Shown here: positions 30,607-40,821 of the stretch, one piece after another
Layout: each line of letters opens with the position of its first letter
How positions within the stretch are numbered: position 1 is the stretch's first letter
Assembly: GCA_032622095.1 (NCBI GenBank)
Contig: CP136066.1
Location: forward strand, 103,005,319 to 103,069,318
DNA: 64,000 nucleotides
Origin: Siphonodentalium dalli
Taxonomy: Eukaryota; Mollusca; Scaphopoda; Gadilida; Siphonodentaliidae
Direction: 5' to 3'
Notes under the pieces: generated by a model
What the model was told of the DNA's origin: nothing
Database searches by the model: none
Seen by the model: only the letters and a program-made list of their open reading frames with translations
Program-made: the position numbers and the translations under genes

Positions 30607-31074
30607 AGGTACTCAACCCGTAAAGAGGGTCCCAATCTCAACAGATTCCAACAACAACAATCCGATCAGAGGGTCCTATATTACTATTTCTTTGGCTTTG
30701 GGGGTAAAAATATTTGATTCGAGTCGAGGAACCCGTCAAACAAAGCTCAGAGTTATTAGATATTGATTTTTCAAATTTGTTATGTTCTCGAGATGAGTAC
30801 TAATAACTGCCGTAATCTGCTCTGGATGTGTACTCCAAATCTATTCAAACAGACAAGGATGAATAACTCTAAAATCAAGTGGTAATTTTAACGCAATTTT
30901 GACTGAGTTCTGGGCCAGATAGTATTCCCGATAATGCAAAATAATAGATTTCTAAAATCGATATCTAACAAATCTGAGCTTTGATGGGTGACTTCCTCGA
31001 CTCGAATCAAATATTTTTGACCCCCGAAGCCATTGAAATAGTAATTGAGAGGAGTTTTATCGGGTTGAGTACCT
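30607..31074. mobile_element. TTAA-flanked element, AGGTACTCAACCCG ends
   Basis: TTAA at 30603-30606 and 31075-31078 flanks AGGTACTCAACCCG and CGGGTTGAGTACCT, a perfect 14-bp inverted pair. The interior resembles 16585-17044. Its right end cuts into the ORF1 of the next LINE fragment. Confidence 0.85.
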
Positions 31075-31089
31075 TTAACTGTAGCAGAG

Positions 31090-31820
31090 CATCAGATTGA
31101 AAATTCTTTGAGCATTCAACCAAGAGAGAGCCACTTATTGGCCCAGTCCTGATTTGTTTAACATATTTCAATTTTCCAGCAATGCTTTGTAGTGTTTTGT
31201 CAATGACAAAAATAGAAGGTCTTTTCACTTTTGGTTCAAAACCAAGAACCAAGTACTGAGGGAATACCACAGCATCATTGGGACTTGGCGATTCATCATT
31301 CTGACGAGCAAGACGTTGTTTTTTGTTTGTGTTGCCATACAAAAAGCAAAAATATCGACAACTAGCCCAGCAGCCGCTGTGGTCTACCCTTCGAATTATG
31401 GTCGGGTCAAAGACTGGTACATATAGCTGGTACATATAGCCATTGCATATAACAGCCTCCCGGTACCTCTCCACGATGATACAGGCGTGAACAATACAAG
31501 AATCAACACTCAACAATAAACAAGATGATTACCAAGACAGGAGAGAACAGAAACATCATACAGAAAACAGAAAACAATACTTCAAATATCAGACGGGCAA
31601 TACAACATATAACACAAATTAAATCTGAAATGCTGTGGAGAGGCGTGACTAGCCGATTGATTTAGCCGGGTCAACTCAACCACTCGTCTTGAAGAGATGT
31701 AGGACCAAAGAGGACCTAGAGCTAAGTCGTATCCGCAGGTCAATGCCTCACGTGATACTACCGCCCTAGTACCTCCAGGACGCCTAAACCACACCTCACG
31801 GGATGCACCCCACGGCAAAC
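31090..31820 (-). pseudogene. 5' UTR and ORF1 fragment of an RNase H-type LINE
   Basis: Minus strand, about 31330-31095, reads FPQYLVLGFEP...PSIFVIDKTLQSIAGKLKYV and then SGSLLVECSKNFQSDALLQL. This is the RRM-like ORF1 pattern (FVIxKxLxxIxG, LLVEC) of Nimb/Ingi-type LINEs. The stretch 31335-31820 upstream fits a 5' UTR. It is interrupted at its downstream side by the TTAA element. Confidence 0.65.
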
Positions 31821-31826
31821 AGGGTG

Positions 31827-32760
31827 TCACATTAGGGGATTTTTACCCCTCGCAGTGGGCGGTAGGCCTATTCTATCCCGGGCCCACATGGGGCCAATGT
31901 CTCTGGAGTACCTATTATTGCGGAGTGGCTTTTGTACGTAGACATGCAGGTTTTTTGTGGCAACTTTATTATGGATAATTTTGTGAAACATACATACTTT
32001 AGCAATTTTCCTTCTATGTTCAAGTGGTTTAATGTTCAAATTTGTTGCCAATGTAGAAATGCTAGAGAAACGTGAGTAGTCATTTGTGATCCATCGGAGA
32101 GCTCTGTATTGTACCGATACTTTTTCAATTATTGTTATATTTTGTTTAGTTTCTGGAGATCATACAGTAGAAGCATAATATTAAAGTTTGGGTCGTACCA
32201 AGATTATGTATATATGCAGTTTTTCGGATATCAGAATTTCTGTTGATATGGCCATTTAATTATTATTATATTATATATATATGGTGATATCAAAACCGAG
32301 ATATTTGGCGCACATTACATTGTTCAAGGGTGTGGCCATGGAGGTGTAATTAAAACTGATATGATTATCTTTCCTACTAACAGTGATAACTTCGCATTTC
32401 CAAGTTGAAGGCCATATCCCATAGTTGTTCCCATTTTTTTCCAAATCACGTTGGAGGATATTGGAGTTAGATCTGTTATGGGTGATGAGGTAGATGGCAG
32501 TACCATCATCGAATAATCTTGTGTGCGACGTTATATCAAGTGGCAGCCTGGCAGGTCATTTATATATATCAGAAACAGCAGGGGTCCGAGGACGGATATA
32601 CTTGGGGGGTGGGGTCTGATGTTACAAAACATCCTGAGATTTGTGACCTACACGAATGACAGTTGTTTCGGTTCTGTTTTTAAGGAATGCATCTATCGAG
32701 TTGTAGAGTAATGGCTTACCTTGTCAAAACATGTTTTAGTTGATATGTTGTGTAATATTT
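31827..32760 (-). pseudogene. LINE reverse-transcriptase fragment
   Basis: Reading minus from about 32620: PARLPLDITSHTRLFDDGTA resembles the RT block with the LFADDT catalytic motif (here FDDG), then ILQRDLEKNGNNYGIWP, a degenerate finger of the W-GM block. Near 32051, LEHRRKIAKVCMFHKIIHN is the conserved C-terminal block. It is strongly decayed, in multiple frames. Confidence 0.65.
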
Positions 32761-33037
32761 ACATAATAGTCCACGAAGCCCCGTTTTGTACTTGTCACCA
32801 AGTGTGTTTCATAGCATTCCTATCTTGAGTAACCAAAAATATGTAAATTCGCGCATATATATATTTTGTCATTGGGATCTCTGTGATAAATTTGGTGTAG
32901 CAAGATTTACATGGGTATATAAATATTTTTTATTGGATCGTGCATAGCTCTGTCTCTGAAGTCCCTGTAAGATACATTGCCATACTATGATGCATAATGT
33001 GAGCGTCAACAATAGGCCAATAAACGACATCACCGAG

Positions 33038-33739
33038 TCGCGGCCGTATTGGATTCACACAGCCCCGTTCCGTGATTTCAGAGATTCATCCAGCCCCGGT
33101 TCCGTGATTTTAGAGCTACAGGTCAACGTTCTGGAGTAGCATTTCCATATATGGAGCTTTTGAATATTCATGACTTCGATATGGAATCCTATTAGGGCCA
33201 CTTGCTAATGGCGTTTTCGGCGCACTTTTTGTCGCTTTCGGCGCGCGCCGAAACATACCCTAATGGCGCACTTTTTGTCGCTTCCGGCGCGCGCCATTAG
33301 GGAGTGGACCTAATAGTATGCCTAATGGCGCTTTCGGCGCGCGCCGAAAGCGACAAAAAGTACGCCATTAGTAACGCGCCGAAAGCGACAAAATGTGCGC
33401 CGTTACGGCGCACATTTTGTCGCTTTCGGCGCGCCGAAACATGCGCTAATATCGCACATTGTGTCGCTTTCGGCGCCGAAAGCGACAAAAAGTGCGCCGA
33501 AAGCGACAAATAGGGCGCCGTAACGGCGTATATTTTGTCGCTTTCGGCGCTTTCGGCGCGTTACTAATGGCGCACTTTTTGTCGCTTTCGGCGCATCGCG
33601 TCGAAAGCACCGAAAGCGCCATTAGCAAGTGGCCCTAATAGGAATCCATACTTCGATATATAGCAATGCTACTCCAGAATTTTGACCTTTAGCACTAAAA
33701 TAACAGAACCTGGCCTGCTGAATCCAATATGGACGCGAG
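33038..33739. mobile_element. Foldback element with ~150-bp imperfect arms, hosting a GC-rich palindromic insert
   Basis: The outer arm CGCGGCCGTATTGGATTCA...CCGGTTCCGTGATTTTAGAG...TCTGGAGTAGCAT is answered on the right by ATGCTACTCCAGAA...CTAAAATAACAGAACCTGG...GAATCCAATATGGACGCG. The arms are diverged, so the outer element is old. The inner insert is described separately. Confidence 0.75.
33181..33649. mobile_element. GC-rich multi-hairpin element built from GCGCCGAAAGCGACAAAA
   Basis: Inverted ends ATGGAATCCTATTAGGGCC / GGCCCTAATAGGAATCCAT flank ~10 copies of TTTTTGTCGCTTTCGGCGC in both orientations, often directly abutting as palindromes such as TTTCGGCGCGCGCCGAAA. CTAATGGCG and CGCCATTAG act as spacers. 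CpG density is far above the surroundings. Open frames here are repeat-made. Confidence 0.85.
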
Positions 33740-34010
33740 CAAGTGACAGTACGTATATTATAGTCAGTCTCGAATGTATCATTCTTGCGTGAACGTATAT
33801 ATAGCGCTATACACGTACTATGAAATGTCGAAGTGATATGAGCCTCAATAATATACCTCAACCCATCAGATGAATCTTCTTTGTTTTCCACTTTGCTGTA
33901 TATTCAGAATCAGGCGACACAGTTGGGAATTGTGACTCCATGATTGACGTTTGACCAACCACTTTGGTTCAAAGCGGTTGTGATAATTGAAGCATGTCAC
34001 TTTCACAGGG

Positions 34011-34180
34011 GCCTGTAACGCGCTCCGCCCCCTTTTGCATTGCACCTATACGCCAACGCTATACGCCCCTGCTTCATGTCAATAGTATTATATAGTACTA
34101 TTAACATGAAGCAGGAGCGTATATAGCATTGGTGTATAGGGGTAATGCAAAAGGGGCGTGAATGGGAGCGCGTTACAGGC
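34011..34180. repeat. Foldback of ~170 bp with GCCTGTAACGCGCTCC ends
   Basis: GCCTGTAACGCGCTCCGCCC and its inverse ending GGGAGCGCGTTACAGGC enclose CCCCTTTTGCATT / AATGCAAAAGGGG and a TATACGCCCCTGCTTCATGT pair. Related ends appear at 36508-36879. Confidence 0.85.
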
Positions 34181-34267
34181 TCATGTGGTCACTTGGAATA
34201 GTTGTAGACTCAGCGGCTTTCATCCGGTGATCAGATTCGTGGGTAGCGTTCAAATTAATTTGGTACC

Positions 34268-35655
34268 ATGATGAATGTATCTGAGTTAGATGAGGCTCTT
34301 GAAAACGCTAATGGCTCAATCGTAGTTGCCACGATACTTTCTGGGAAGGCATTCTCGCGAGCACTCAGAGGTAATTTCCTTGTGGACGGCGCCTTACTAA
34401 TAAGCTGTTGGGTGAATTGATATCTGAGGATTCAACTGAAATTTCCAAATAGACAGCGACGACGCGGCATCAGATACTGAAGTATCTGCAAAATCAAATG
34501 TCGAAGAACGGTACCTTCAACGTCAAATGTCGAAGAACATTCGACACAAAATGTCGAAGAATTGGACAGAAAATGTCAAAGAATTGTCGAAGGAATCGCT
34601 GCAACTAGTACAGACAGTTTCGAAGGGGAGAAGCTTAGTCAGGCTGAAGTGAAAGCAATAAATGAGCTGTATGAACAACTATTTGATGGGTCCACCCAAG
34701 TTTCGGCTGTTTCCGATTAAATATACCTGCTCAAATTGAAAGAACATATGCTATATTACAAGGCATAACTTGGCTAGAAATCATGAATACTCAAACTTTG
34801 GTTAAAGTATATGGAGTATATATAAATGACGAATGATTTCATTTGAGTTGAGAGAACAGGAGATTTGAATCTCCATTTAGTAGTTGTTTGAACATGTTGA
34901 ATTTGTTTGCCGCTACTGGGCACATGCAATATGCGAAAAGTTGTAGCTTGTATTTGCAAATGATGCTCGACTTACCCAAGAAATATCCGCGGTTGTACAA
35001 GTGTTTTATAGAGGATGGTGTTCGTACTATTCGAACGAGCAGTAGGTTTTATGCACGGCTGTCAAATGACTTAGTTATTGAACAAGTCATGATGCGTCCC
35101 ATCAAAAGTCGGGGTGGACTCACGCGAGGAAGAGGCATCACTGAATCTTACGCCAGCAATGTGTTAATAGCATACACAGTTGTGCCCAAATACACGGCAT
35201 AGTGACAAACTTAACAAACAACAAAACACAAGACAAGTGAACCAAATGTTGACCTTAGCATCAGATCTCTTGGGACAGACGTGACGAATCTGATTTAAGC
35301 AGTAGCCAGGAATGGTTCAATGGGCATACGCCATAATAGCCATCGACCCAATTGACCCCACGGCTCATTTCCCTTTCTTCTGGTTTGATTGCAGGGTCAG
35401 TTGACAAAATTAATTGCGACGAGACAGAGTTGGTTGACTCACAAATTCACGATAAGATAGATAACATAGTTGTTGCCGGTGTGTCTGTAAGAAGAAAAGA
35501 GCAGGTTCGGATGCTCAGTTAATTACTCCTGGATTCAAATCGAAAACAACCGAGTCAATATTAATCCAAGAGTTTTGTTCTCACGACTAATAGCGATCGC
35601 CCAATACAAAGAAGACATCGACAAATACTTCAAATACGAACTGACGGTGGTACCA
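34268..35655 (+). pseudogene. 5' two thirds of a decayed gene from an uncharacterised multicopy invertebrate family
   Basis: I recall this family as large proteins of unknown function present in many copies in marine invertebrates and annotated only as uncharacterised. The piece reads, through frameshifts: a poorly matching N-terminal part (34268-34735), ERTGDLNLHL near 34855, then a clean block 34888-35202: NLFAATGHMQYAKSCSLYLQ, SNDLVIEQVMMRPIKSRGGL, TRGRGITES. Further on come EWFNGHTP, AGVSVRRKEQVRMLS and INPRVLFSRLIAIAQYKEDI, then KYELTVVPP, where the 4.37-kb insertion breaks it. Several stops and shifts make it a pseudogene. The family resemblance is from memory and should be searched. 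Confidence 0.62.
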
Positions 35656-35689
35656 CCCATATAAAAAATCCCCCTTGGTGCCACAATGG

Positions 35690-36430
35690 TAAAACACCAC
35701 GGTAAACCATGGTAAAAAAACCGAGATATGTTGGCCACCCATCGTGGTGTCACCATGGTGGTTTACCGTGGTGGTAACACCGTGGTGGTTTACCGAGGTG
35801 TTACCATGGTGGTAAACCACCGTGGTAAACCACCTTGGTAAACCACCATGGTGACACCACGATGGGTGGCCAAAATATCTCGGTTTTTTTTTACCATGGT
35901 TTACCATGGTGTTACCATGGTGGTATACTTTGGTTTACCGTGGTGTTACCATGATGGTGTACCGTGGTGTTACTATGGTTTACCGTGGTGTTACCATGGT
36001 GGTATACTGTGGTTTACCGTGGTGTTACCATGATGGTATACTGAGGTTTACCGTGGTGTTACCATGATGGTATACTGTGGTTTACAGTGGTGTTACCATG
36101 ATGGTATACTGTGGTTTACCGTGGTGTTACCATGGTTTACCGCGGTGTTACCATGGTGGTATACTGTGGTTTATCGTGGTGTTACCATGATGGTATTCTG
36201 TGGTTTACCGTGGTGTTACCATTGTGGTATACTGTGGTTTACCGTGGTGTTACCATGGTGATATACTTTGTTTTACCGTGGTGTTACCATGGTGGTATAC
36301 TGTGGTTCACCGTGGTGTTACCATGGTGGTATACTGTGGTTTACCATGGTGCTACACTTTGGTTTAACGTGGTGGTTTACACTTGTTAACCATGGTAATT
36401 TACTGTGGTTAACCATGGTAGTTTACTTCA
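35690..36430. repeat. 5' subterminal array, GTGGTTTACCGTGGTGTTACCATG units
   Basis: Units of about 34-36 bp built from GGTTTACCGTGGTG and TTACCATGGTGGTATACT run head to tail. The first ~170 bp (35690-35870) is itself inverted around the GTGGTTTACC centre. Long frames rich in Val, Tyr and Trp here are artefacts. Confidence 0.95.
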
Positions 36431-36507
36431 ATATTGCTACATGTTACCATTTCATGAGATTCCATCCACAGCCATGTAAATTATTAAATGTTCCGTGGTT
36501 CGATCTG

Positions 36508-36879
36508 TGCACCGGAGCTTCTAACGCTCTCCGCTATACACCCCACCCACATATTAAGCTCATGTTGAGAATGCACGAATACGATGGCTAACGTTCTGAA
36601 ATGCATATCAACTGAATTTTAATCAAGAAAAGTTACTATCGGCTCATCGGGGGTAATGTCGATGGTTGTGATCGATATGAAAATGATTTTTCTTTCAGAT
36701 GATACCGGATTGCATCGATAACAACCATCGGCATTACTCCCAGTGAGCCGAGTAACTTTTATTTATCAAAATTCAGTTGCTATGCATTTCAGAAAATTCA
36801 GCCATCATGCTCCTTCTCTACTGTAGGAGGTTTAGCGTATGTTGTGGGTTGGTGTATAGCGGAGCGCGTTACAAGCTCC
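36508..36879. repeat. Foldback inside the insertion
   Basis: GGAGCTTCTAACGCTCTCCG...GTTACTATCGGCTCATCGGG...ATGGTTGT is mirrored by ACAACCATCGGC...GAGCCGAGTAAC...GCGGAGCGCGTTACAAGCTCC. The arms are about 150 bp, diverged. The ends resemble those of 34011-34180. Confidence 0.75.
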
Positions 36880-37189
36880 TGGGGATCAGCATGTTCGTGT
36901 TAAATGTAATGAACAATTAAAGATCATTGATAACAGATCTTAGACTTATTAGAGCAAAGTTGTTAACATTGCGAGTATACACCTTGAGAATGGCAGCAAC
37001 AATTAGCATTATTATTTATTTGAAAAAACCTGTGTTCTCAGGGAGTTTCGTCGTAACTGAAATTGTCACTATTGTTTTCAGGGCCGGGAAACTCCGTCAC
37101 GTGACCGCTAATTTCGTCACCAAAATTTCCGAGTAAAACACAATGTTGTCTACTATATGCTTGTTTTTCAGAACTGCGGAGTGGCGCAG

Positions 37190-37384
37190 AGGACAGTTTG
37201 TAGTTTTTGACGTGTATTGCTTATTGCTTAAATTTATAAAATATTCAAGTGTTTGACTGATACCTAAACAAAAAAATATATATTTGGACAATATTCGAAT
37301 GTGCGCATAATTGTTTTTTGTTTGGGCATCAGTCAAACACCTGAATATTTTATAAGTTTATACAATTATCCATACACGTCAAAA
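37190..37384. repeat. Inverted repeat, TATAAAATATTCAAGTGTTT arms
   Basis: GACGTGTATTGCTTATTGC...AAATATTCAAGTGTTTGACT is answered by AGTCAAACACCTGAATATTT...TCCATACACGTC. Arms about 75 bp around an AT-rich loop. Confidence 0.75.
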
Positions 37385-37508
37385 TATATAAATATATCAA
37401 AGATATCATTTATCTCGCGAGGCGAAACAGATCAAATGGAACCACAAGTGTACACAGTTTGGTTAAGTTAATAGATTGAATTTTTTTGTTTAAAACCAAT
37501 AAAATGAC

Positions 37509-37929
37509 ATAGCTGTAGCACGTTACTAAAAGCTTGTGATGGATTCAGTATTACTAGTAATGTGTGTCCCAGAATTAGATCCGTATCTCCGAGATTATCC
37601 GTCATTTCATAAATATATCTCAACAATATCACAGCATCAAAAGAATAGCAGACTCCGTAACTGGGCGATATGTCATGCGGCATGGTTCTCAAATCACGTT
37701 GCGATGAAAATTGAAGAATAGCTGTAGTACGTTACTAAAATCTTGTGATGGATTCAGTGATAATGTGTGTCCCAGGATTGGATCCGTATCTCCGAGATTA
37801 TCCGTCATAAATATATTTCAATATCACAGCATCACCGGCGTTCCGATCAAAATAATAGCAGACTCCGTAACTGGGTGATATGTCATGGCGACATGGTTCT
37901 CAAATCATGTTTCGATGAAAATTGAAGAT
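37509..37929. repeat. Tandem duplication, two ~209-bp copies
   Basis: ATAGCTGTAGCACGTTACTA at 37509 and ATAGCTGTAGTACGTTACTA at 37718 begin two copies that both run through GGATTCAGT, TCCGTATCTCCGAGATTATC and TGATATGTCATG. Confidence 0.92.
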
Positions 37930-38489
37930 TATGATCCATCGTCCTTTTTACTTGTACTTCTATGTTGTACTAGTAGCCAACAAACTTGTGACTCATGAGT
38001 CATGCATGACTGATCTGTGACGTCATAATTCCGACTAATTCTACATAATTGTATGTCTCGTAAGCATAGTCACCAGTGGTTGACTCTTGTCAGTCTTGTG
38101 AGTTAATTGGACGGTTTATAATTATTTTGTGAAGTATCTGTCTTTTGAAATTCTCAACATTCACATTGTCGTGCATGTCAACACTGGTCAAGTGTAATCC
38201 CACTAGCACTGAACTAATTGACTCAGCCTGTTTTCGGAGTTTATAACATCTTGTCCCTTCATATACAAACATAATCCAGACAGTGCTAACGATATTCCAG
38301 GTTATTAAGAAGCAAGTTAGGTCCAATTATTGCAAAAACAATCTAAAACAAGAACAGTTAACTCGAACAACAAAACGCACATGGGTCGTAAACCGGAAGC
38401 ACAATTTCGGGATCCCACAATTTCGTACTATAAACCTCGTACCATAATGCCTTATTTAAGTTGTTTTTCTTTGGTGTGTTTTTGCTTGC

Positions 38490-38536
38490 GTTCTCTCTCC
38501 CTCTTTATCTCCCTCTTTCTCTCTCTATCTCTCTAA
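38490..38536. repeat. CT-rich simple repeat
   Basis: An imperfect CTCTCTCC/CTCTTTATCTC run. Farther on, 38640-38760 holds loose GAATGAATATGA(C/T)G repeats. Confidence 0.8.
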
Positions 38537-39599
38537 GGGTGGCCATGAGAGAGATTGGATAGTTGGGTAGTAGTGATAATTATTTATTTCGTTGATAACA
38601 AGAATAAAAACATAAGAACATTAACATGAACTTGAATGAATATGAAAAATTACGATGACTAAATGTGACGATCGAACGGAGTGACGGAATGAATATGATG
38701 CATGACTATGACGAACGTATATGACGGAATGAATATGATGAATGAATATGACTCTATTGCATGTAAGGATATACGCACCGTCAATAAACACTGTTAAAAT
38801 ATATTTCGGCCAGTTTGACTGAAGTTGAATTTTACAAAAAGTGAGCATATTATATCATCACTATTGAAACAGGTATTCCACGAAGCACCAGATCAGATAT
38901 GGACTCCAGGAGGACAATGCGAGCCCATGTAAACCTTCTGGGAAATGAATAACGTATTTGTGTACCGTACATCTTAGATTTTCAAACCAGAGCTGTTTTT
39001 CCCCGAAAAGAGTCATAATTGTGGAAATATCTAAAATACGTAATTGTGAGATGTAAATTGTACATATTGATAAATATTGCCTGTTGTGTTGGAAGCAAAC
39101 AGTACTAAATTATAACATTATAAAAGATGTATTAAAGGTAAACAAAGTCTTCCAAACAACTCCATTCAGTTTATATATTTATTCCATACTAAAACATATT
39201 CCTATTAATTATTACATTATATACGTTTGTTCGTTAAAAGTTATAACTGAGATATCATTTATAATAATTAATAATATATTCACCTCGCGATCTAAACATT
39301 CTTATATTATGGGATACAGCATTACATATACAACTATTGACACTGCAGTAGAATAGTAATGTGCTGTAGTATGTAAACCTGCTACATGTATACTGTGACA
39401 AGCTACGTATATTGGTACAATATGGCAGCATGTTATAAACAATTAATGACTCACCATATACCATTGTATATATTGTAAATAATAAATTAATCGAAGCATG
39501 TAAATACCATTGTAGATGCACGAGACCCACAACATGGTAAATAGCATTGTGGTTGAAGGTCAAAGTGAAATGTAATAGTGGTACCTTGATTGAAAACTT

Positions 39600-40015
39600 C
39601 ACTGGTGCTGTGATACCACCGTGGTTATACTTGGTGAGACCATGGTTCACCTTGGTAGAAAAACTTTACTGTGCTACCACCGTGGTGATACCTTGGTGTC
39701 ACCTTGGTAGAAAAACTTTACTGTGCTACCACCATGGTGATACCTTGGTCGGGTTTGGTCCCACCATGGTTTTACCTTGGTACAAAAACTTTAGTGTGCT
39801 ACCACCGTGGTACCACCTTGGTGCCACCATGGTTTCACCTTGGTACAAAAACTTTACTGTGCTACCACCGTGATACCACCTTGGTACCACCGTGGTGTTT
39901 TCACCGTGATGCCAAGATGTCACCATGGTGAACCAAGGTGGTACCTTGGTGAAACCATGGTTTCACCAAGGTGACACCATGGTTTCACCAAGGTGACACC
40001 AAGGGGGATTTTTAT
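39600..40015. repeat. 3' subterminal array, ACTTTACTGTGCTACCACCG units
   Basis: Units of ~60 bp carrying AAAAACTTTACTGTGCTACC and CACCGTGGTGATACCTTGGT repeat five or six times, ending in GGTTTCACCAAGGTGACACC. The composition mirrors the 5' array without being an exact inverse. Confidence 0.93.
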
Positions 40016-40020
40016 ATGGG

Positions 40021-40440
40021 CAACATCTATGTTCATTGTTCAATGAACATACTCTACGAAAACCAACAAAGGCACAATCGGCAGATGCATTGACTGAAAG
40101 TATCGAGTATAATGCAATCGCACAAGGAAGCAGTTACTGTCATCGATGCTGTTGCTCTCCTCCACCGAGTTAAATGGGCAAAGAAATGCAACTACAAACA
40201 AGTGGTTGCATCAATTGTAAGCTATACGTTAAGGCCGATTATGACGGATGCTCAATAGTGTTCGATTGCTATGGGTAAGGACCGTCGATTAAGGATCATG
40301 AACACCTGCGAAGAGTCGGCAAACCCTGTGCTGATGTCAATCTGACCTATATAATGCAGGTTCACAACAATCAGGAAGTGTTTCTTTCGACCGAAATGAA
40401 CAAGCATACAGTTTATACAGCTGAATAGGTCATTGTCGCA
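40021..40440 (+). pseudogene. 3' continuation of the split uncharacterised-family pseudogene
   Basis: Directly after the insertion the reading resumes: LRKPTKAQSADALTESIEY, then after a shift VTVIDAVALLHRVKW and KKCNYKQVVASIVSYTLR, and near the end VFLSTEMNKHTVYTAE. In the family the order is PP-(A)LF, K-A-xLADA, VIDGGxLLHRxxW, FLSxxxNK, so the two pieces are co-linear. The end is cut by the foldback at 40441. Confidence 0.6.
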
Positions 40441-40821
40441 TGGTTTCGAGCAAAAAGACACCCAGGATCTCTCAAACGGGCAAAAAGACACACAGGGTGT
40501 CCCAAAACAAGCAAAATGACACCCAGGATCTCAAAGTCTCACCAAACAACGCGAATTTTGTTTAGTCGTCTGCTATTAATATTATGATAACTATTTGATC
40601 GGAGTGAAATATCAACAAAATTTAAATGGGCTTTGAGTCTGACTGGCAGCGCAGTTCCGCATCCTTGATAATTGGACCAATATTAATAGCAGACGACTAA
40701 ACAAAATTCCCGTTGTTTGGTGAGACTTTGAGATTCTGGGTGTCATTTTGCTTGTATGGGACACACTGGGTGTCTTTTTTTCCAGTTTGAGAGATCTTGG
40801 GTGTCTTTTTGCTCGAAACCA
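40441..40821. mobile_element. Foldback element, TGGTTTCGAGCAAAAAGACA ends
   Basis: TGGTTTCGAGCAAAAAGACA and TGTCTTTTTGCTCGAAACCA are exact inverses. Inversion continues with diverged copies of ACACCCAGGATCTC and AAACAAAATTCCCGTTGTTT over ~150 bp. Inside each arm the AAAGACACCCAGG(A) unit is repeated three times. It sits exactly between the broken gene and the truncated LINE copy 2. Confidence 0.88.

Larger units (their letters stand above)
35656..40020. mobile_element. 4.37-kb insertion with CCCATATAAAAAATCCCCC inverted ends and ACCATGGTGG arrays
   Basis: The left end CCCATATAAAAAATCCCCC then TTGGTG is answered at the right by CACCAAGGGGG then ATTTTTATATGGG. Just inside both ends are arrays of ACCATGGTGGT-type units (35690-36430 and 39600-40015). 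The interior is AT-rich, contains smaller foldbacks and a tandem duplication, and has no transposase-like frame, so it is non-autonomous. It splits a coding frame between VVPP and the LRKPTKAQ block. A target duplication was not resolved; at most CA flanks both sides. Superfamily unknown. Confidence 0.75.

Noticed and set aside
31007-31516. 169-codon host gene on the minus strand
   Set aside because: The conserved half matches LINE ORF1 and one end lies in the TTAA element.
35848-36591. Several 60-107-codon frames rich in Val, Tyr, Trp and Gly
   Set aside because: They come from GTGGT/ACCATGG repeats in the insertion array and are low-complexity.
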